Positions 30,406-41,290 of a stretch of DNA of 64,000 bases are shown piece after piece. Location: assembly GCA_018136815.1 (NCBI GenBank), contig CM030940.1, forward strand, positions 3,280,601-3,344,600, in the 5' to 3' direction. Both the position numbers and the translations under genes were made by a program. Each line of letters starts with the position of its first letter. The first letter of the stretch is position 1. This DNA is from Isochrysis galbana. Taxonomy: Eukaryota > Haptophyta > Isochrysidales > Isochrysidaceae. The notes below the pieces were generated by a model. The model saw only the letters and a program-made list of their open reading frames with translations. It did no database searches and was not told the origin of the DNA.

Positions 30406-31725
30406 ATGGCGGCAAACGTGGGGATCGTGGGCGGCGGGATTGCAGGGAGCCTCGCTGCTCTCGTCCTGCGCAGCCGCTCACCTGCTGCCTCGATTACGGT
30501 GCTTGACGCGGGCAAGCGAGGAGTGGGAGGCCGCTTCGCTGGCGGACGCCACCCCGACAGCGGTGCTGTCTTTCTGCGTTCGGCAGGCAGTGCACAGGCG
30601 GCACAGCTGACACACGTGCTCTCGCAGCTCGAGGAGGCAGGAGTCCTGGCGAGGTGGGAGGGGCGATTCGGCGTGCTGGGAAGTGCAGGCGGTGGCTTTC
30701 TTCCGAGGGATATTCTAGCGAGCACGGCCATCGGCCAGATGATGAGGCGGGACATACCGGGCGCTTCCAACCTGGGCGGCAATTTGGCTGGAGTGGACTT
30801 CTGTGGACTACTCGGGGGGGGCGAGGAGCCGTTTTACGTTGGGCGCTCTGGCAATGCGTCCGTGTGCGAGAAGATCTGTGCTGCTGCGGGCACTGAGGTG
30901 CTATTGAGCAGAAAGGTGGTCTCGGTCCGACACTTGAGCAAGGGCTGGGAGGTCCTAGTACAACGCCAAAGCAGCAAGAGCTCGCCTTCCGCCTTCTCAA
31001 CGGCAAAACCGGATTGCCTAGCCTTCGACGCCCTCATTCTTGCGACTCATGACGCACGCCTTGCAGCGCAGGCGGTGCGCACGATTGGGACGGAGGGCGC
31101 GTCGGACTCTGAATCTGCTGAACAAGAGCAAAAGCACCTGGGTGAACTTGCGAGCGCGCTAGAAGAGCAACGGCATGTCCCCGTATTCAGCTGGAGTGGC
31201 CTTTTCCCGCCAGGCACATCTTCTTTGCTTCCATTCGATGCAGTAAGTGTGCCCGGGTCTCGTATCGTGCAGTTTATGGCACGCAATGCGTCCAAGCCTG
31301 GCAGGCCTGCATTAGAGGAGGGTGGTGAGCTATGGACGGCGGTCTCAACTCCGGCTTTTGCCGCAAAGCTCCTTAGGCATGAGGGCGCTAGCGGTACATC
31401 GATGCCAGGAGACTCCGACCTAGGCAATCGCGCGGCACTCGCCGCAACAAATTTAATGGCGTCGGAGGTCTGCTCGCTCTTTCAACCGCACATGCTGAGC
31501 GGAGTTGACACTCCCCGACCGCTACGAGCTGCGGCGAAGCGCTGGGGCGCAGGATTTGCAACTGGGAGCTTGCAGCATGGGCATGACTGCATCACTCTGC
31601 CTGCCTGGCAATTGGCCATCGCTGGAGACTTTGTGCGAGAGCGCAACAGTCCGCTCGAGGCGGCTGCTCTGTCAGGACTTGCGGCAGGGGAGAGCGTCGG
31701 ACAGGTTATTGGGACGTGTAGCTGA
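30406..31725 (+). CDS. FAD-dependent amine oxidase / renalase-like oxidoreductase
   Basis: Single exon, ATG 30406, TGA 31723, 439 residues. The N-terminus VGIVGGGIAGSLAALVLRS is a dinucleotide-binding Rossmann motif, and SITVLDAGKRGVGGRFAGGR supplies the acidic end of strand 2 and the GGR motif typical of NAD(P)-binding-8 and amine-oxidase-type flavoproteins. FDALILATHDARLA is the ATG-like flavin strand, and AIAGDFVRERNSPLEAAALS near the end is the second FAD contact with the family's final helix. Substrate cannot be told. Bacterial and plant relatives are called renalase-like or deoxyribodipyrimidine-photolyase-associated flavoproteins. No clear targeting peptide. Confidence 0.75.
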   Translation: MAANVGIVGGGIAGSLAALVLRSRSPAASITVLDAGKRGVGGRFAGGRHPDSGAVFLRSAGSAQAAQLTHVLSQLEEAGVLARWEGRFGVLGSAGGGFLPRDILASTAIGQMMRRDIPGASNLGGNLAGVDFCGLLGGGEEPFYVGRSGNASVCEKICAAAGTEVLLSRKVVSVRHLSKGWEVLVQRQSSKSSPSAFSTAKPDCLAFDALILATHDARLAAQAVRTIGTEGASDSESAEQEQKHLGELASALEEQRHVPVFSWSGLFPPGTSSLLPFDAVSVPGSRIVQFMARNASKPGRPALEEGGELWTAVSTPAFAAKLLRHEGASGTSMPGDSDLGNRAALAATNLMASEVCSLFQPHMLSGVDTPRPLRAAAKRWGAGFATGSLQHGHDCITLPAWQLAIAGDFVRERNSPLEAAALSGLAAGESVGQVIGTCS

Positions 31726-32037
31726 TCAATGAAGTTTGCACCGTTGGCTGAAAAACACATCTGAATATTTTCGGCCCTCGCAGCGCAGCGCGCGGGCGAA
31801 GAGGCCGCACAACCTCTGGTCTGGGTTTTTCTCTGACACCCCCCCCACCCCCCAGTCCGGAGTATAATTTCTCACGGTGGTGTTGGGGAAACCCGTAAGG
31901 CCATTGAAGGTACATGAACATGAATTCAAAGAGACCACAACGCTTTATTTACGAGTGCGCAGACTCAGGCCACACCCGCACACGGTGTGCTGGACACACA
32001 TATTCGACGTATGTGTATCATGGATACCTACAGCAAG
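31726..32037. other. 3' flank of the FAD enzyme gene
   Basis: Contains GAAAAACACATCTGAATATT (31749-31768), a variant of the A-rich CATCTGAAGATTC start of family X, and a C-rich run. No gene seen. Confidence 0.35.
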
Positions 32038-32720
32038 CCGCAACTAAGTTTATACTTAGTTCGCCCATGGGGGGGCACGAGCCCCCCTCTCTCTCCACTC
32101 CTCCCCTGCCATGGGGGAGGAACCACCCACTCTCCTGGCACGCCTGATGACTGATGGCTTGCCAGGAGCACACAGCCCTGTTGACCCATTCCTCTCCCCA
32201 CAGGCCCGCCTGACTCGCCCGCCCTGGCCCGTCGTGGCCTGCCCATCCCTTTGACCAGCCCCTCCTCCCCCTGGGCCCCCCTGACCAGGACCCCCCAGCC
32301 AGCTCCAGTCGACTGGCAGGGGCTCGAGAGCCAGCGAGGGAGAGGCAGGAGGGGCCAGGGCCATGCCCCAGCCTCACCTGCCCCCTGAGCTGCGCTCCAA
32401 GGCCCCTGCCGGCCTCCTGGGGACCTGAAGAGGGGCCGCAGGCGCGCGCCATGGGCCCCCGCCGCAGGGAAGAGAGGAGGAAAAGGGAAGAGGGAGGGGA
32501 GGGGGGAGCGGCAGCTCTCCCTCTCCCCTCCGGCGTTTACGTGTCTTCTCGCCCCGTTTGGGTAAGAGAAGACGGGGGCGCCAGAGCCAGGAGGGAAGGG
32601 CCGCGGCTCGCCGCGGCCACTCGCTTCGGCGAGGAGAGATTAGCGCTCCTGGGCCCCTATTCACGAGTGCCCCCCCCCCCCCCCCCCCGCGTTGCTTTTA
32701 CCCGAAAGGGTTTTTCCCCC
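32038..32720 (+). repeat. Family A copy, 3' part replaced
   Basis: Begins with AACTAAGTTTATACTTAGTT (32041-32060) and the CCCATGGGGGGGCACGAG block, continues through GCCAGCGAGGGAGAGGCAGG (32332-32351) to about 32700 with C and G runs. The tail GAGAATATTA is missing; instead the CTCGGACACC motif follows at 32826. Confidence 0.6.
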
Positions 32721-32825
32721 AGCGTGGACTTGAGGAGAGGACGTGCTGGGGTGCGCGGGGTCGGTGCGTGCACTGGGGGAGGACAGATATCGAGGGGAGG
32801 GGACAGTGCCCCCTCCCTCCGGTAG

Positions 32826-32915
32826 CACTCGGACACCTGGCTCGTCAGGCATGGCGGGATTCCGTGACGGAAAAGTTGTGTCCAATTAGCTAGTGGGGTT
32901 GGCTAGGATATAACA
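32826..32915. repeat. Dispersed motif CTCGGACACCTGGCTCG, copy 2
   Basis: Collinear with 18735-18830: CTCGGACACCTGGCTCGTCA, GGCATGGCGGGATTC, CCAATTAGCTAG, GGCTAGGATATAA. Confidence 0.5.
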
Positions 32916-33219
32916 TTAATTATTTTTTTTTACCTGGAGCAAGCCGACAGCGACGACCGCCACCTTCATTCAGTGTCAGTATACGGTTTTCACTTGAACA
33001 AAACAGCAAACTCCCCGTGGGTGGACAGCGCACTCCATGCACCATGAGGGATGCCTCCGGGCAGGCTAGAGGCATGAGCTTCGTAGAACGTAGAACGGCC
33101 CGCTTCGTGAAGCGGCCCGCAACCTTCCAACCTTCCCCATGGCCCATGGCTCCCACGGCCGAGATCATGCCTCCCTCGAGCCCAGAGATGCCTAAACCTA
33201 AACAAAGGGCACTAACTAC

Positions 33220-33770
33220 ACTTTGTCAGAGCAAGGCTCATCTCACTCTTGGAGATTGCCTGCGAGGGCGCGCCGGCAGCTAGCGCGGAATGCGGTTCTT
33301 GCGGGGAGCTCATGGAGCTTTCCTCGGGGTTGACTACGGGCATGGTGATCGACGCACGACGCATGACGCACGGAGGGCGCGGAAGTGCGGAAGGAGGCTT
33401 GTGGGAGGTGGTGGCAGGCGACTGGGGGTGGCTCAGGCGCGTGCTTGACTTGTGTTGACTCGTTGACTCGGGGTATAGACTCGGGAACTCGGGGGGACTC
33501 GCTTGGGAACACGGTGGGCGTCGCCGAAGTTGCTACAAAAAGCTCGAGGACACAAAGCCACACAAACTAAACCAAACGGGGCGAAAACTAACCACACCAA
33601 GACGGACGGACAGGCGTCGGCACCAGGGCAACTCAGCAACGCGCAGACATGCGACAGAGGGGAGGCCGACACAACGAGGGCAGATCTCGTTGGGGAGATA
33701 TGAGCGATAGATGAGAGAAGACAACAGACGGTCATATGGAACATTTGATGTCATCAAGAGAAAGTAAGAG
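33220..33770 (-). mobile_element. Internally deleted Ty3-like relic
   Basis: 33225-33545 matches 11340-11665 and 33590-33765 matches 13265-13440 in the same order and strand, with the 1.6 kb between them in the 11-13 kb copy absent. This is an internal deletion relative to that copy. No coding potential remains. Confidence 0.65.
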
Positions 33771-33834
33771 AAGAGGGCCGTGTGGAAATCAATATCTCCA
33801 AATTCTTGGAGATCAAAGCCGCAGCTTGGATTGT

Positions 33835-34080
33835 AACGAGATGAACGAGATGTAACGAGATGGCCTGATGGCCCGACGACGAGATGTAACGAGATGGCCT
33901 TGATGGCCCGACGAGATGAACGAGATGGCCTTGATGGCCCGACGAGATGAACGAGATGGCCCGAGGGCCCGACGAGATGAACGAGATTTTCGGGTAACGG
34001 AACTTGGACGAGGAGTGGCCCGAGGGCCCGACGAGATGAACGAGATTTTCGGGTAACGGAACTTGGACGAGGAGTTTCCC
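33835..34080. repeat. Minisatellite of CGAGATGAACGAGATGGCC units
   Basis: Direct repeats of GATGGCCCGACGAGATGAAC with AACGAGATGTAACGAGATGG and, at the right end, a longer duplicated unit including TTTTCGGGTAACGGAACTTG (33977 and 34044). Confidence 0.9.
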
Positions 34081-34199
34081 CACTAAGCTTGGTCGTAATG
34101 CGGTGAAACCGATTTTTGAGACAAGCGGGAATCCGGGGCGGAAGGAACTGGCAAGGAAGCCGGCAGGAAGGCAGAGGAAATGTCTTGGCAAGGCGACGG

Positions 34200-34345
34200 A
34201 GGCAGGATTTTTAACAGTAGGCGGAGTGCAGAATTTTAACGGTAGGAAGGCAGGATATTTTAACAGTAGGAAGAGGCAGGATTTCTAACGGTAGACGGAG
34301 TGCGGAATTTAACGGTAGAAGAAGAGCGTGGAGTTTAACTGTAGA
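34200..34345. repeat. Minisatellite of TTTAACAGTAGGMGGAGTGC units
   Basis: Five or six diverged repeats of about 25-30 bases (TTTTTAACAGTAGGCGGAG, TTTTAACGGTAGGAAGG, TTTAACGGTAGAAGAAGAG). Confidence 0.8.
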
Positions 34346-34619
34346 AGAAGAGCGGAGAGGAGAAGGAGCGGGGCTCGAACTGCAGAGCGCTCCGTCCGGA
34401 CTCGAACTCGCGACCCAGAGCAAAAGGTTGGTGGAGGCGGTGGGTTGAACCACTATGCCACGCGAGAGTTTACGTAGCCATAGGGCCGAGGGGATGGGCT
34501 GAGAACCGCCCTATATACTCTGGGTTTTTGTCTCTTCTTTTTTCACTTTTCTTCTTCTTTCTTCCTCTGTTCTTTTTTACTGTTTTACTGTTTTTCTTTT
34601 ACTGTTATTTCTTTTTGCC

Positions 34620-34895
34620 TCTGAGACATCGCGAATGCGACAGGCCGGAGGCGACGGACGGCACGCCGAGGGAAAGAACCTGCCGCGGGGGGGGGCGAGG
34701 GACCGAAGGCACGGCGGGGCAACGTGGGAGGGCGCGAGGCCAATCTCGGAGCGAGATCGCGTCCTTTCCCTCGCGGAGCGCGGAGAGACCCCCCACGAGA
34801 TATCTTGGCCTGCGGCGGCTGGATTTTCGCAGACCGTGAGGTCTTGGACTGGGGATGCGCAGACCCTGAAAAGCTTGGGAGAGCTCGTCACGGAG
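34620..34895 (-). repeat. Ty3-like block shared with 12290-12420
   Basis: CGGACGGCACGCCGAGG, GAACCTGCCGCGGGGGGGGG, GCGAGGCCAATCTCGGAGC and GCGTCCTTTCCCTCGCGGAG match 12255-12390 closely. It is probably another part of the same fragmented retroelement. Confidence 0.55.
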
Positions 34896-34974
34896 GGCTA
34901 GCTCACGCTCCTGGGCCTTGAGAAGAGATGAATGGAGCTCATGCACCATTTCATGGAGCTCCTTGACCTCCGCC

Positions 34975-35502
34975 CTAGTAGCTCCAGCCTCGCCTCGACC
35001 GATCTTGATGGTGTTCTCGGACCGTGACGTGTGACGTGACGGGTGCCTGGAGTGGAACAGTGGCTGTAGCGTAGTCTCTGTAGGCGGGGCTCCGGAGAGC
35101 GAAAAACGCGGCCTCAGCCGGCAATTTTGGCTCGCTTGCGGCACTTGGGGTTGGGCTGGACCGGATGCTAGGCAGAGGGTCTTCCTCCCACAGCTCAGCT
35201 TGCCCCAACATAGCTGTGGTCAATTCGGGGTCCTCGGGCACTTGAAGGCTAGCGTCCACAGGAGTGGCCTCGACGTTTGAATCAACGACGGCCGAGCGGT
35301 CGAGAGTCTCAGGACGCTCCTGGGAAGCATTTTGTAGAGCACTTTGAGGCGGTTCTGATGGTGCAAGTCTCGTCTCGCCAGCCCCAAGGGTTCGCGAGTC
35401 GTCGTTCGGAGAAGACAGAAAGCATTCAAGGTCATCCCCGGCAGAATTTTTGCAGACTTTTTCCTTGATTCCGGCCGAAGGCGCGGGTTTGAAGTTTGTA
35501 CT
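34975..35502 (-). other. Acidic retroelement-like ORF segment next to an LTR
   Basis: The minus strand is open from the LTR (35503) down to 34975: acidic Ser/Pro/Glu-rich sequence (SAGDDLECFLSSPNDDSRTL, ELTTAMLGQAELWEEDPLPS). It resembles the low-complexity N-terminal part of a gag protein but has no zinc knuckle, so I leave the function open. Confidence 0.3.
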
Positions 35503-36516
35503 TGTGGAGATGGACTGTTCCCAGGATCCGGGTAAGGCTCCTGAGACTCCATCCTTGGCAACCCACGCGTCCGTAGGCGGCCTATCGACTTGGGTAGCGG
35601 GTGAAGATACTTGGGAAGGCTTGGGCACGGGTGCAGTGGTGACGGGGTCCGCGCGCGGCGGCGAGGGCGAATTTTGCGGTGCAGAGGGTGGTGATGGGTC
35701 CATAGGAACAGATTGAACCAATCTCTAGTGGGTGATTTCTAGCGAGAGACCACACACAAGGCAGTAGGGGCTCAAGGGTACGAGGGGTCACGGTACGGCT
35801 TCGATCGCAGAGCGCTGCGACGGCTGATGGGTGCGTACGAAGACACGCCACACCACTTTCTAACATAAACAAGGGCAACACGTAATAAACACGGGAGCGA
35901 AAGCCACGGTGGGTCAACAGAGAGAGCAAAGAAGGAACCAATTGGCCAGAAGAGAACTCGTCGTCCTAGAGAAGGATTGCACACAGAAAAGGCGCGAAAG
36001 GGATTCATCCATGCTTAGTGAAGATCCTACAAGATTCATCGGCGAATAGCGTCTCAACGCGAGCACGGCGGCGTGCACTTTACCTATAGCTTTTCGTAGC
36101 TTAGCCATGGAGTAGCTGGTAGACTTAAAAAGTCTAGAAGCTTACAGAGGTGTTAGACTTACAGAGTCTTAGATGCTTGAGGTTCTTGAGGGTGTACTTT
36201 AGCAAGCAAGATGCTCGCTACTTCCTTGGTCTTCATCGACACGTGCTTACTACTCCCTTGATCTCCATGCCTGGGTGATCAGTCCAGAGCTAGAGCATAT
36301 TCCGAGTAGAAGTAGAAGCCTGTAGAAGCTGCTTGGCCACGTGGATATAATGGTAGACCAACATTGAATGAAGTGTAGTGATTGATAGATAGAAGCGTGG
36401 AGACGTCGTAGACGTATAGATAGATATGAGAACGAAGATTGATGATTTACCATCGCGGTTATAACGGTAGAGCGGAAAGATAGCAAAATAGCCTGCAGAG
36501 GCTCGCGAATGCGACA
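35503..36516. mobile_element. LTR copy 2, 1014 bp
   Basis: TGTGGAGATGG to GAATGCGACA, collinear and nearly identical with the solo LTR at 16105-17120. Flanks are GTACT on the left and CGTCG on the right, so there is no target duplication; this copy was part of a larger element or has recombined. Confidence 0.75.
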
Positions 36517-37062
36517 CGTCGTCTCGCTCGCCCTCGCCCAAGCCCGTCCTCCCGCCTTTCTCTGTTGAGGAGGTGGTCCAGCCCGTCATTCCGTCACTCC
36601 CGGCCACCTTCGCCGCGCCTCCCGCCGATCGTTTCCCTTCCGAATCATCGCATATCGAGCCAGTAGTCATGCTCGATCCGTCAGTTCTCGATGTCGGGGC
36701 TGATGCACGAGGCTCGCGATGTGGCGATGTGGCGCACACATATGCAAAAAAAAACTGCGAGTCACAACGAGCTTCAACTGAAAAAATAAGCACATGTCGG
36801 CCGAGCTCTCTACATGAGGAGGCTTTCATGGAATTTGAGCACCTTCTAGAAACCAAAGCGTTAGATTGTATAGTGCCTAATAGAAATGGGGCCGATCGAT
36901 CCAAGAAGCTCGTGCCTCTAGTAGAAAATTGGCCTCGATAGCGGATAGGGTATCAAAAGGGCCTGCAAGCACCAACCCACGCCAGAGCCGAGCGCCGTCC
37001 GAGCTGGTAATCTCAGCCGGAAATCGGAGCTCCCCGGGCGTGTCGTCGCTGGCGCTCTCGTC

Positions 37063-37647
37063 ATGGTGCGGTTCGATAAGTACACTATGGAGCTCGTATT
37101 CCAAAAGTATCGCTTGACTGAAGAGGCACTGCAGGAGATTGACAGCCACCTGGCGGAGGACGCGCCCAAGCTCTCAGGCGGTGACGCAATGATGGACGCT
37201 GCGGAGCTGCGGCGAGCAATGGCGGAGATGGGCGACACAGTCGGCGGCAGGGAGCTGCATGAGATGGTCATGCAGGCAGATCCAGGTGCCGTGGGCGCAA
37301 TAACTTGGCAGAATTTCACAGCTGTTATCTCGATGCGAGAGGAGCAGCTGAAGCGCGAGCACAGCGAGACTCTCCTGACCAATGCTTATGTCGCCCTGGG
37401 CGGATCCTCGGACAAGGAGCAAAGCGTTTTCTCAAACACTTTGATAGCCATAACCCAGGATTTTTGCGGCGGGCAGCAGGCCGCCAAAGGGGTCGTGGCC
37501 GTCGAGAGGCATCGGATGGAATCCGTATTGAGTGTGCTTGATATGGGGGGCTCCTTGGACGAGGAGGAACAGGAGGAGCTCAAAGACATTTCCAAAATCT
37601 CGTTGGGGGACATACGGGAGTATATGGCAGCGATTACATCTGCATGA
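37063..37647 (+). CDS. EF-hand-like (degenerate) protein
   Basis: ATG 37063, TGA 37645, 194 residues in one exon. The helix-loop-helix arrangement ALQEIDSHLAED, MMDAAELRRAMAEMGDTVGG, RELHEMVMQADPGAVGAITW and QNFTAVISMREE follows the EF-hand pair spacing of calmodulin/centrin-like proteins, but the loops lack the full set of acidic Ca2+ ligands. The C-terminal third (MESVLSVLDMGGSLDEEEQE, KISLGDIREYMAAI) has another weak pair. A donor-like GTACGT follows the stop, so the 3' end may be spliced differently. The LTR at 35503-36516 ends 546 bases upstream. Confidence 0.55.
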   Translation: MVRFDKYTMELVFQKYRLTEEALQEIDSHLAEDAPKLSGGDAMMDAAELRRAMAEMGDTVGGRELHEMVMQADPGAVGAITWQNFTAVISMREEQLKREHSETLLTNAYVALGGSSDKEQSVFSNTLIAITQDFCGGQQAAKGVVAVERHRMESVLSVLDMGGSLDEEEQEELKDISKISLGDIREYMAAITSA

Positions 37648-37769
37648 GGTACGTGCACGGTATGAAGGAGACTCATTTGCCCCCTTGGTAGAGTCTAGAA
37701 TGAGAGTTGTGGACGGGATAGGCATGTGTACATGATAGCATGTGTTATGTGTGCTGTGTGCTGTGAGAA

Positions 37770-38062
37770 GAATAAAACTTTAGTAGTATAATATTCTTAC
37801 CGAACATGCGGCCGTGGAACTACTACTTTCACGTAGCATACTTTCTACCCCCCCACTCCCCCGGCCCTTCCCCCCCCGCCATCAGGCGGCTCCCCCCGTG
37901 CACTACTAGCTACTAGGGGGATTGGGATTGGGGTGATGATGGGCTTAGATGCTTAGATATGGTCCGGTGGCCCGCGCCCCCTCCCGGTGATCCGTTCCCC
38001 CTTCCTCCTATGCCTACTGGGCTGGCGGCAGCCTCAGTCCTGAGTTATCCTGTACACAGGTA
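37770..38062 (-). repeat. Family A tail, inverted
   Basis: TAATATTCTTACCGAACATG, CTTTCACGTAGCATACTTTC, GGCGGCTCCCCCCGTGCACT and GATATGGTCCGGTGGCCCG match 40550-40720 closely; the GTACACAGG at 38050 corresponds to the GTAAACAGG of the 40.8 kb copy. Confidence 0.65.
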
Positions 38063-38066
38063 CATA

Positions 38067-38285
38067 TTATCGGTTCGCTCCGCCCACCTCCTTCTCCTTC
38101 TCCGCGCTCTCTCTCTGGTCGGAAGGAGGAGGTGGGAGCATGTCGACGTCGTCGTCGGCAGGTGCGGCGGCTTGCGCGCGCTTGGGCTCAGGTGGCTTCG
38201 GGCGGCCCCGTTGGGGCGTCGTGACTGCGTTGGGCTGGGAGGTGGGAGCCGGCGGCGCGCGCTCCATCGCTAAAACTATAACAAT
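38067..38285 (-). mobile_element. Hairpin/MERAP-type leader module, copy 3
   Basis: On the minus strand AAACTAT-TGTT-ATAGTTT (about 38269-38286) precedes an ATG opening MERAPPAPTSQPNAVTTPQR, then a basic and acidic low-complexity stretch to a stop at 38067. The hairpin has a different sequence but the same position and arm length as those at 9500 and 15595. Confidence 0.45.
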
Positions 38286-38435
38286 AGTTTTCGGGGCCCC
38301 CTGATCAGGAGCCCCCCGCCAGCGCCAGTCGACCTGCAGGGCGCGGAGAGCCAGCGAGGGAGAGGCAGGAGGGGCCAGTGCCATGCCCCAGCCTCACCTA
38401 CCCCCTGAGCTGTGCTCCCAGGCCCCTGCAGCCAT
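38286..38435 (+). repeat. Family A internal fragment
   Basis: CCAGTCGACCTGCAGGGCGC, GAGAGCCAGCGAGGGAGAGG and CAGCCTCACCTACCCCCTGA match 32295-32400. Confidence 0.6.
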
Positions 38436-38822
38436 GGTAACAATAGGCGATTTATAGGTTTTAAGTTCAAAATCCAAAAAGCGAATACCCATACGAACTG
38501 AGTGCAAAGTGTAGACGCGCGACAGCTCCGGTCATTTTTGGAACACTATCAAAAGTGCTTCTTCCACTCTTCCCTAACGGCACGGTTGGTCATTCATCAA
38601 GAGTCGTCCATCGCCCTCCTTCCAGCGACAAGCATCGTGGGTAGTAACACATTATGGCAATGGCCAACAGTGCATCATGGTGCTTCTTACGGATTCTGTA
38701 CGCCAACGACGTCATCGGCACTGCCGATTACTACTATCTCATGCACACACTTACGGGTCCAGAGACGATGGCTACGTTGAGGCATACCAACAAAAGTGCA
38801 GGCTCGGCTCTGTGCCACACCA

Positions 38823-39557
38823 TCATCTCTTGGATTGTTCCGCTTGGTTGTCATCTTTAGAGGAATTCTTGTCACCCGTTTCAGACGTTTCGGGCTTCGA
38901 TTCAGGTTTAGCAAGTGCATCTCGCGCAAAGGTGATTTTGTCTTGTAAGTAGCTCGAGCCACCCTTGGTCGGATCGTTCATTGTGCGAAGCCGTTCCGCC
39001 GCCTGTCGAAATATCAGGTGAAAGTGGGAAGGTGGTCAGTATGGAAATGTGCGACAAATAGAGTCAGTACATCCACACCTCGAGGACTTCCTCTCGTGTT
39101 GCTTTCGGGCCGACATTCAAAATCTGTCTCGCCTCTGCTTCGATCGCTGTAGTTCGCGCCGCTCCTCGTTGCCCAGCATTCGACGCAACCCCTCCATCTA
39201 CAGCGCGAGGAAGTTTCATTGAGTGCCAGTGTGGTAGCAAGGCCGCATGCTGGGGCAGCGCGCATGTGAGCAGGTGCATACAGAGGAGGACAGGGCTGCG
39301 CGACACTCACTCTTGAGAGCCTGATGGTATGCCTCGACGAACGCCCGCCCGACGACGCCAGTTCCCATCACCACCAGGTTTGCAAGCAGACGGATGATCG
39401 GCGCTCCGACACCGCCCGAGCCATGCCGCACAGCGCCCACTTGAAGGGAGAAGGGTTTGAGGCGGTTGTCATTGGCGAACGGCGAAAGTGCTGCAGAGGA
39501 TCTGGGAACTGCGCTCAGACGAGCTGGCCACAGCCCGCGCGAGACAGAGCGCAGCAT
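38823..39557 (-). CDS. PAM16: PAM16/TIM16 (mitochondrial import motor subunit)
   Basis: Three exons: 39311-39557 (ATG 39557), 39079-39197, 38823-39002, with donors GTGAGT and GTGTGG and acceptors TGTAG and GACAG; 181 residues. Residues 1-50 are Arg/Ser-rich without acids, a mitochondrial presequence. The family hallmarks follow: IIRLLANLVVMGTGVVGRAF, VEAYHQALKNGG, AEARQILNVGP with EEVLE, and RTMNDPTKGGSSYLQDKI. PAM16 is the J-like partner that holds PAM18 at the TIM23 channel; as expected it lacks the HPD motif. The C-terminal tail is acidic/Ser-rich. Confidence 0.88.
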
Positions 39558-39774
39558 CGGCGCAAGGGACTCGAGAGCGCGGCGCACGCGGACAGGGGCC
39601 GCGCGTCCTCACAAGCCTCTGCTTCTCGTCTTGCCCCCCCCCCTTCCCCCCCCCCCCCTCCATTTACGTCTCTATCTCTCAACTCGCTCTTGCCTGATCT
39701 TGTATGCGCGTTTTGTTTTCTCGTCCCTGAGAAGAGGCCTGAGCTTCTCATAACGGCCCCATTTCTGTTGGGAA

Positions 39775-40050
39775 GATTAAAAAACCATTTGATATTCTCG
39801 CCTCGCGCGTGGCCCTGGGGTGACTACTTCGAAGCCACGAAGCCAAACCCGCTTCCTACCTCACCTCCCTTATTCTGCCTTGCGGCCACTACCTTTGTAC
39901 AAAGCCTTTGTGCTCTATTTGTAGGGCGGTCAAACAGTTTCAAACAGGGCTTTTTAAGTTTAAGTACTCGTCATTACTAATATTGGGGGTGGTCGACATT
40001 TTTGACCGTGAGCGGATAGGCCGGGCGAAAGCTGGTCGGAGGGTCTTCCG
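39775..40050. repeat. Family H tail followed by a hAT-like terminus
   Basis: 39775-39900 is an inverted family H tail (TTTGATATTCTCGCCTCGCG, CTGCCTTGCGGCC). It abuts TAGGGCGGTCAAACAG at 39922 with an internal TTTTTGACCGTGAG. This head-to-tail contact also occurs at 25732, supporting the idea that tail and terminus belong to one element family. Confidence 0.55.
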
Positions 40051-40059
40051 GCCTTTAAA

Positions 40060-40545
40060 AAAATACATCTGAAGATTCAGGCTACTACCGCTAGCTATAA
40101 AGACCACGCACTCACGGTACCGACTCACGCCATCGCCTATACCCCAGAACACTCACTCCCTTTACACTGTACCCCCTTCATTCCTTTGTCTTTGGTATCG
40201 GGGGGGGGGGGGGGGCGCGTGCACTACGACGGGCCAAGCGCAAGGGGCGGGCTGGGGCAGACCTGTTGTTGGGTGTTCCTATGGCAGACAAACGTAAAAC
40301 GCCTCCTGATCTTTCTTATATTGTAGGCCGGTCACTCACGCTTTTTAACCACTATTTTCCATCCCTCCTGGGTGTCCAAGGATTCCCCAGGGACCCCCCT
40401 TACCTGCCCCCCCAGACCCCCCCCCCCCCCCCCGCGAACCCCCTCTACCCCACGAAAATCCATGGCGTCGGTGAGTGGTGAGTGACTCCCCCGCCTTGTC
40501 CGGCCCATGGAGGTCTATTTTGGGAGAATGGGAGGATTATAATAA
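40060..40545. other. Intergenic repeats
   Basis: 40063-40082 has AAAAATACATCTGAAGATTC (family X start), 40160-40200 an inverted copy of the 13.8 kb tail, then G and C homopolymers (40199-40217, 40420-40435). No gene seen. Confidence 0.4.
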
Positions 40546-41290
40546 ACCTTTTAATAGTCTCACCGCACACGCGGCCGTGGACCCTCTACTTTCTACTCAC
40601 GTAGGAAACTTTCTACACCCCCACTTCCCCGGCCCTTCTCCCCCCGCCATAAGGCGACTCCCCCCGTGCACTACTAGGGGGATAGGGGTGAAGGGCTTAG
40701 ATATGGTCCGGTGGCCCGCGCCCCCCCCGGTGATCATTCCCCCCCTTCCTCCTGTGTCTCCGAGTGGGCGGCGGTCTCAGCCCCGACTTATCCTGTAAAC
40801 AGGTGCGGGACTTACCTATTTTTCGGTGAGCGGAGCTCTCGCTCCGCCCACCCCCTTCTCCGCGCTCCCTCTCCCCTCTCCTGCGGCACGCGCGATGGCG
40901 CGCCTGCGGCAGGCCTGCAGCTGCCTGCTGGCGACCCCTGGAGGCTCCTGGAGGCCAGCTCTGGGGGCAGAGGAGGCTGGGGCCCAGCCCCAGCCTCCCC
41001 TGCCTCTCCCTCGCTGGCGCTCCTGAGCCTCTGGGGCCCCCAATCTGCACCTGTCTGCCTGTCGACCAGGGGGGAGGGGGGTTGGAGCAATGGGCTGGCC
41101 ACGAGGGGCCAGGATGGGCGAATGGGGCGAGCCTGTGGGGAAGGGAGTGGGTCAGTAGGGCAGTGGCCTCCTGGCAAGCCATCAGGCGTGCCAGGAGGAT
41201 GGGTGGTTCCTCTCCCATGGCAGGGGAGGAGTGGAGAGAGGGGGGGGCTCGTGCCCCCCCATGGGGCAACCAAGTATAAACTTAGTTGGG
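40545..41290 (-). repeat. Family A, nearly full-length inverted copy
   Basis: Collinear with 1293-2095 when reversed, from the TTAATAGTCTCACCGCACAC tail through GGACTTACCTATTTTTCGGT and CCATGGCAGGGGAGGAGTGG to the head CAAGTATAAACTTAGTTGGG. Good similarity over the whole length makes these two the reference copies. Confidence 0.7.

Noticed and set aside
34370..34485. tRNA-like sequence with A-box and TTCGAGTCC B-box on the minus strand
   Set aside because: The T-stem and acceptor stem do not pair, so it is a tRNA-derived repeat or chance similarity.
34528..34620. Hydrophobic Phe/Leu-rich ORF start
   Set aside because: Result of TTTTTCTTC runs; low complexity, no downstream domain.
16100..36520. 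The two 1 kb LTR copies as ends of one 20 kb retrotransposon
   Set aside because: One copy has its own CTCAT duplication and uninterrupted host coding sequence on both sides, so it is a solo LTR; the region between contains host genes.
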